From NCBI GenBank assembly GCA_035549075.1, contig DASZRT010000032.1, positions 62,001 to 126,000 of the forward strand: a stretch of 64,000 bases of DNA, given 5' to 3'. The notes below the pieces were generated by a model that was not told where the DNA came from, ran no database searches, and saw nothing but the letters and a program-made list of their open reading frames with translations. The position numbers were made by a program, and so were the translations under genes. Source of the DNA: DASZFV01 sp035549075 (GTDB taxonomy: Bacteria > Myxococcota_A > Polyangia > Fen-1088). This document shows positions 59,957 through 64,000 of the stretch, piece after piece (the first letter of the stretch is position 1; each line of letters opens with the position of its first letter).

Positions 59957-61019
59957 CGGGGCCTCCCGCGGGGATTTGTACCATGCGCGTGAGGAGGGCG
60001 GCGGCCTGGGTCGGACCCGGCGCGGGGCTGTCGAGCAGGTCGGCGACGATCTGGCTCGCGGCTGCGTAGACGAGCCCGCCGCGCGCCCACGTGCCTTCGA
60101 GGGCGAACGCATCGAACGGCTCCACCAACACGAGATTGGTGACGAGGTTGGCGGCGGCGCCGGCTTCGGCGGCCGTCGCGCGCACGAGCGCGCCGACGCG
60201 TGCGGCGTTGTCGACGTACGCGACGACCGTCGAGGGCAGCGCCGCGCCGAGGAGCGCGGCCGCGCCCGCGCGGCCCGTGACGGCGTAGGGCGCGCCCGAC
60301 GCGCGCAGCGCCGCGAGCGCGCCCGGCACGCCGAACGGATGCGAGAACGGCAGCGCGCGGTGCGCCTCCGAAAAGCGATAGTCCTCGGCCCAGCGGCGCA
60401 CGAGCCGCGCGCGGTGCACGGCGACGACGGGCCCGCGCTCGTCGCGCTCGACGAGCTCCTCGCGATCGAAGAGATCGAGCAAGCGCGACACGTATCCCGG
60501 ATCGGTGCCGACGGCGGCGGCGAGGCGGCGCACGCCGAACGGCGGCGTGCCGTCGACGAGCGCGCGCACGAGGCGGCTCGCCTTCGCGGCGTGCAGCGAG
60601 CGCGTCGAGCGTGGCGCCGCCCACGGGCTGCGGTCCTCGCCGCGCGTCTGCAGAAAGACGGTCGGCCGCTCGAGCACGAGCCGCAGGTTGCCGACGAGGT
60701 CGACGTAGCCGAGGCCCTCCTCGGTGAGGCGCTGGCGCGTGCGCGCGCCCAGGAACGGCGCGACCACGATCCAGGCGTCGGCCGGCGTCGCCTTCAACAC
60801 GGCGGCGACCTCGGGCACGAGCCGCGGGTCCAGCTGGCGCCGCGCGCCGATCGCGATCGCCGCGCTCGCGCCCGTGGGCGTGCGGATCGTGAGGCGCGCC
60901 GCCGAGAGGTCGTTGGTTTTCGCCGAGACCGTCGTCGCCCAGGCGGCCGGCAGGCAGCGCTGGACGTGCTCAACGGCCTGGCGCAAGACGACGTTGTCAC
61001 TGGGCGCGAGGTTGTTCAT
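59931..61019 (-). CDS. AbiEi-like winged-helix DNA-binding protein
   Basis: 362 aa from ATG 61019. The N-terminal 100 residues are of unknown fold. A line GLGYVDLVGNLRLVLERPTV precedes a winged helix (GVRRLAAAVGTDPGYVSRLL, about 176-195, then DLFDREELVERD). The C-terminal half has the nucleotidyltransferase-like pattern PYAVTGRAGAAALLG and VAYVDN, and ends EPFDAFALEGTWARGGLVYA. The wHTH plus this tail recalls AbiEi antitoxins, but no AbiEii toxin is nearby, so it is more likely a stand-alone regulator. Two GGACAAC copies 18 bases apart lie just upstream (61023, 61041). Confidence 0.62.
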   Translation of the reverse strand: MNNLAPSDNVVLRQAVEHVQRCLPAAWATTVSAKTNDLSAARLTIRTPTGASAAIAIGARRQLDPRLVPEVAAVLKATPADAWIVVAPFLGARTRQRLTEEGLGYVDLVGNLRLVLERPTVFLQTRGEDRSPWAAPRSTRSLHAAKASRLVRALVDGTPPFGVRRLAAAVGTDPGYVSRLLDLFDREELVERDERGPVVAVHRARLVRRWAEDYRFSEAHRALPFSHPFGVPGALAALRASGAPYAVTGRAGAAALLGAALPSTVVAYVDNAARVGALVRATAAEAGAAANLVTNLVLVEPFDAFALEGTWARGGLVYAAASQIVADLLDSPAPGPTQAAALLTRMVQIPAGGPDDSVSAPL

Positions 61020-61022
61020 GTT

Positions 61023-61047
61023 GGACAACAGCGTCGATCGGGACAAC
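61023..61047. promoter_or_regulatory. GGACAAC direct repeats upstream of wHTH gene
   Basis: Two exact GGACAAC heptamers at 61023-61029 and 61041-61047, 18 bases start to start, immediately before the winged-helix gene and in the gap to the divergent DUF4139-type gene. The position suits an autoregulatory operator. This is positional inference only. Confidence 0.25.
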
Positions 61048-61140
61048 GCCCGGGTCAAAAAAAGCGAAGACCGTTCCGCGCGCTCGTGCGTCGTCCGCCG
61101 AGTGAACACCACGATGAAAAATCTGCGATGCTGCGGCGCC

Positions 61141-63063
61141 ATGAAACTCCGAGGCGTGCTCGTGGGAGGGTCTATGGCCGCGGCGCTCGCGGCGGCCGGC
61201 TGCGGGACAGTCGGCCCCGTCGACGCGCACGGTCTGCCGCTGCACAAGGTGGTCATCTACCGCAACGGCGTCGGGTACTTCGAGCGCGCCGGCCGCGTCG
61301 ACGGCGAGCACGTCGACTTCCGCGTACGCAAGAACGAGGTGGGTGACTTCCTCGCGACGCTCGCCGTGCTCGAACGTGGCGGCAGCTCGGTGCGCTCGGC
61401 CTCGTTCCCACTCGCCGTCGAGAAGGAAACGCCGCCCGCGCCGTCTCCTCGTCGCGACTTCGCGCCGCCGCCGCTCGCCGGTGCCAAGCGCTCGTCGGAG
61501 CTCGAGACCGTCGTCATGTCGCTGGACGGCGGCCAGCACGACCTGCAGGTGGGCTACATCGCCGTCACGCCCGTCTGGCGGCCGTCGTACCGCCTCGTGC
61601 TCGACGATCAGGGCGCGACGCTGCAGGCGTGGGGCATCGTGCAGAACCTCTCGGGCGAGGACTGGAAAAACGTTTCGCTGTCGCTCATCGCCGAGGCGCC
61701 GCTGGCCTTCGACGCCTCGCTCGCGACGGCCGTGATCCCGCCGCGCCCGACGGTGACCGACGGCGGCGACGTCATCGCCGTCGTGCCGCAAGCCGAGACG
61801 AGCCTCGCGCAGAACGCGCCCGCGCCCCCGCCGCCCATGGCCGAGCCCGAGGCCGACAGGGCCGACGAGGCCGAGATGGAGGCGCCCGCGGCGTCGAGCG
61901 CACGCGGCGGCGGCTTCGCGGCGCCCAAGGCGAAGAAGATGGCGCGCGTCGGCGCCGCCGCGCCCATGACGATGGCCGCCCCCGCGCCCGCATACTCGAA
62001 CCGCCCGAAGAACCTCTCGGCGCTGGCGGCGATCGCGCTGCAGGCGGGCGCGACCCGCTACGACCTCGCGGCGCCCGTGTCGATCCCCGACGAGAGCGCG
62101 ACCATGGTCATGCTCCTCGACAAGCCGATCCCCGGCGAGGCGATCTCGCTGTTCGCGCCGGATCCGGGCGTGCCCGAGTCGGCGTCGCACCCGTTTCGTG
62201 TCGCGCGCTTCAAGAACGAGACGGGTGGGTTGCTCGAGCGCGGCCCGCTCGCGATCTTCCAGCACGCCGCCGGATCCTCGGATGCCTTCCTCGGCCAAGG
62301 CATGACGGACGCGCTGCCCGCGGGCGCGACGGCGACGGTGCCGTTCGCGCTCGAGCGCACGCTGGCCGTCGAGCGCGAGACCGACTACCGCGAAGAGGGC
62401 GCGCGCCTCTTCAAGATCGAGGGCGAGCAGCTCGAGATCGCGCGCGACGTCGTCACGACGACGAAGTACCGCGTGCGCAACGGCGGCGCGCGTGCCGCCA
62501 AGGTGCTCGTCAAGCACCCGCGCGTCGGCGGCGCGCGCCTGGTCTCGCCGCCCGCCGGCACCGAGGACAACGTCGGCACGGGCAGCGCGCTCGTGCCGAC
62601 GACGGTCGCGCCCAATCAGACGGCGACGCTCGTCGTCGACGAGCGCCAGCCGTCGGTGCGCGGCGTCGACTGGCTCGACCCGCTGGCCGACGACGCCGTG
62701 CGCGCCTACCTCGCGCCGACGAACAAGACCGTCGACGCGGCCGCGGCGCGCGCGCTCACGGCGGCGTGGGCGATCCGCAAGACGCTGCTCGCGGCCACCG
62801 ACGATCGCAACGCCATCTCGGCGCAAGAGGCCGACCTTCGCCGCGGCACCGAGGAGACGCGCGCGAACCTCAAGGCGCTCGAGAAGAACGGCGCCGCCGC
62901 CGACCTGCGCGCCAAGCTCACGAGCCGCCTGTCCGCCGACTCGGCGCAGCTCGACCGCCTGACGAAGCGCGCCGTCGAGGTCGACCTCTCGATCACCGAG
63001 CAGCGCGTCCGCCTCAAAGACGCGCTGCATGGTTTGAAGGTCGTCGTCCCGCCAGAAACTTGA
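61141..63063 (+). CDS. DUF4139-type (MuiA-like) lipoprotein
   Basis: 640 aa from ATG 61141; an in-frame ATG 61114 would add 9 residues. Lipobox LAAAGC (Cys21). The N-terminal domain starts LHKVVIYRNGVGYFERAG, then a DUF4139-like part with YIAVTPVWRPSYRLVLDDQG and GEDWKNVSLSLI. A Pro/Ala-rich insertion (about 210-300) follows, then ARDVVTTTKYRVRNGGARA and a C-terminal coiled-coil (about 575-630, LRRGTEETRANLKALEKNG). MuiA-like proteins are of unclear function in the envelope. It is divergent from the wHTH gene. Confidence 0.72.
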   Translation: MKLRGVLVGGSMAAALAAAGCGTVGPVDAHGLPLHKVVIYRNGVGYFERAGRVDGEHVDFRVRKNEVGDFLATLAVLERGGSSVRSASFPLAVEKETPPAPSPRRDFAPPPLAGAKRSSELETVVMSLDGGQHDLQVGYIAVTPVWRPSYRLVLDDQGATLQAWGIVQNLSGEDWKNVSLSLIAEAPLAFDASLATAVIPPRPTVTDGGDVIAVVPQAETSLAQNAPAPPPPMAEPEADRADEAEMEAPAASSARGGGFAAPKAKKMARVGAAAPMTMAAPAPAYSNRPKNLSALAAIALQAGATRYDLAAPVSIPDESATMVMLLDKPIPGEAISLFAPDPGVPESASHPFRVARFKNETGGLLERGPLAIFQHAAGSSDAFLGQGMTDALPAGATATVPFALERTLAVERETDYREEGARLFKIEGEQLEIARDVVTTTKYRVRNGGARAAKVLVKHPRVGGARLVSPPAGTEDNVGTGSALVPTTVAPNQTATLVVDERQPSVRGVDWLDPLADDAVRAYLAPTNKTVDAAAARALTAAWAIRKTLLAATDDRNAISAQEADLRRGTEETRANLKALEKNGAAADLRAKLTSRLSADSAQLDRLTKRAVEVDLSITEQRVRLKDALHGLKVVVPPET

Positions 63064-63160
63064 TCGCGATCTCTGCGCCCACAAGTGGCGTCGCGCCTAC
63101 ACTTCCGGCGCGGGTCAACGGCTGTACATCGCCGGAATCACATGATTCAATGCGATCGCC

Positions 63161-64000
63161 ATGAATTTGACTGCTTATCTTGAGGGCGGTGGGAGGCGGG
63201 GCGCGATCCGCGGGTCGCGGTTTGCTCGCGTCGTCCCCTTGGCAGCGCTCGCGCTGACGAGCGCCCTCGTCGCACGCCCCGCGGGCGCGACGGCGACCCA
63301 ACCGAACGGCCTCGTCGTGCCGATCGTGAACACCGGCGAGGACGGGTACACCGTCGGCACGTACGGCCGGCACTCGACGCTGCCGCTGTTCTTCATGTCG
63401 CGCGGCGAGAACATCGACTACTCCGTCGACGCGCACACGACGCCCACGGTGTTCTCACCTCGCTGCGGCTTCACGGGCACGCTCGTGCTCCACGGCGGCA
63501 GCTGCCAGATGGACTTCGGCTGGTACAACGTCGACCCCAACAACACGTCGCCGCCGCCCGACAACCAAATCTTCACGCTGGTCCCGCGCGAGGCGAACGC
63601 CGGCTTCTTCCCGCTCATCGGCCAGACGGGCTCGACCTTCTCGGGCGGCGACATCTTCAGCGACCCGCGCTACACGGGCGGCCTCATCGGCTTCGCCATC
63701 AAGAACTCGATCCAGCAGACGGGCCAGTACAGCTGCCCGCAGACGCACTACTCGGAGCAGCGCCTCAACCTGCTGTGCGACGACGGCACGGGCCACTGTC
63801 CCAACACGGTCGCGGGCCAGCCCGCGCTGCCCGCGGGCCACTGGATCATGGCCGTCGCGTACCAATCGACGACGACGTCGAACGCGTACTACCTCGGGTT
63901 CGAGGACCTGCCCAACTCGTCGACGTCGTACTCGACGGCGAACGGCACGAGCGACGGCGACTTCAACGACGACTTCTATTTCATCACCGGCATTTCTTGT
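63161..64000 (+). CDS. Secreted protein, DUF4114-like, 5' part
   Basis: Open from ATG 63161 to the window end (280 codons, no stop), so the C-terminus is missing. A signal peptide (LAALALTSALVARPAGATA, about residues 27-45) is followed by a Thr/Ser/Asn-rich beta-type domain with six or more Cys and repeated aromatic turns (FTLVPREANAGFFPLIGQTG). The last visible residues, SDGDFNDDFYFITGISC, resemble the GDGDFNDLVF segment of DUF4114 secreted proteins. Function unknown. The 97-base gap before it should contain its promoter. Confidence 0.7.
   Translation, partial: MNLTAYLEGGGRRGAIRGSRFARVVPLAALALTSALVARPAGATATQPNGLVVPIVNTGEDGYTVGTYGRHSTLPLFFMSRGENIDYSVDAHTTPTVFSPRCGFTGTLVLHGGSCQMDFGWYNVDPNNTSPPPDNQIFTLVPREANAGFFPLIGQTGSTFSGGDIFSDPRYTGGLIGFAIKNSIQQTGQYSCPQTHYSEQRLNLLCDDGTGHCPNTVAGQPALPAGHWIMAVAYQSTTTSNAYYLGFEDLPNSSTSYSTANGTSDGDFNDDFYFITGISC

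Overview
This window looks like a chromosomal segment of a Myxococcota (Polyangiales-like) bacterium. The evidence is a very GC-rich sequence with GC-biased third positions, a eukaryote-like Ser/Thr kinase beside a TPR/PEGA envelope protein, several lipoproteins with Gly/Thr/Ser-rich linkers, a secreted protein ending in a MYXO-CTERM-like signal, and FG-GAP/VCBS and Cys-rich lipoproteins. Species cannot be assigned from sequence reading alone.

Layout. 1-8.3 kb: the 3' end of an RseP-type site-2 protease, an Rsm22-type methyltransferase, a HAD phosphatase, a Ser/Thr kinase, a TPR/PEGA protein, argH, a short transcription unit with a 27-codon ORF and a strong terminator, and a Fic-fold protein lacking the catalytic His. 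8.6-27.2 kb: the division and cell wall (dcw) cluster rsmH-ftsL-ftsI-murE-murF-mraY-murD-ftsW-murG, then a reverse-strand insertion (PQQ-type sugar dehydrogenase, UdgX-like uracil-DNA glycosylase, patatin with a putative outer-membrane domain), then murC-ftsQ. mraZ, murB, ddl, ftsA and ftsZ are not in the window.

27.2-36.3 kb: an arabinonate-dehydratase-like IlvD/Edd enzyme, a PMT-type glycosyltransferase with a small membrane partner, four secreted glycan-related or Cys-rich proteins, and a UbiA prenyltransferase. 36.3-49.9 kb: a surface-polysaccharide locus with a GDP-mannose dehydratase, a Wzm/Wzt ABC exporter, a CDP-sugar branch (rfbF, rfbG, a DegT aminotransferase, a C-methyltransferase and an RmlC-type epimerase) and a GT2 glycosyltransferase. 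Embedded in it is a tightly coupled reverse-strand operon of five enzymes (ATP-grasp ligase, amidohydrolase, class I aminotransferase, SAM methyltransferase, CmcI-type hydroxylase family). This is the best candidate for an undescribed pathway in the window.

49.8-59.6 kb: a reverse operon of porin, SMP-30 lactonase, Cys-rich lipoprotein, sugar-binding lipoprotein, MFS permease, a second SMP-30 and a frameshifted eboA remnant, divergent from a VCBS lipoprotein and a KDPG aldolase. Together these suggest uptake and non-phosphorylative or Entner-Doudoroff-type breakdown of a sugar or sugar acid. 59.6-64 kb: an ABM-fold protein overlapping an AbiEi-like winged-helix protein, a DUF4139-type lipoprotein, and the start of a secreted protein that runs off the window.

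Genes are packed tightly. Co-directional genes often overlap by GTGA/ATGA, and ten convergent pairs lie between a 35-bp overlap and a 7-bp gap. Functions are read from motifs and family memory; no database search was run.
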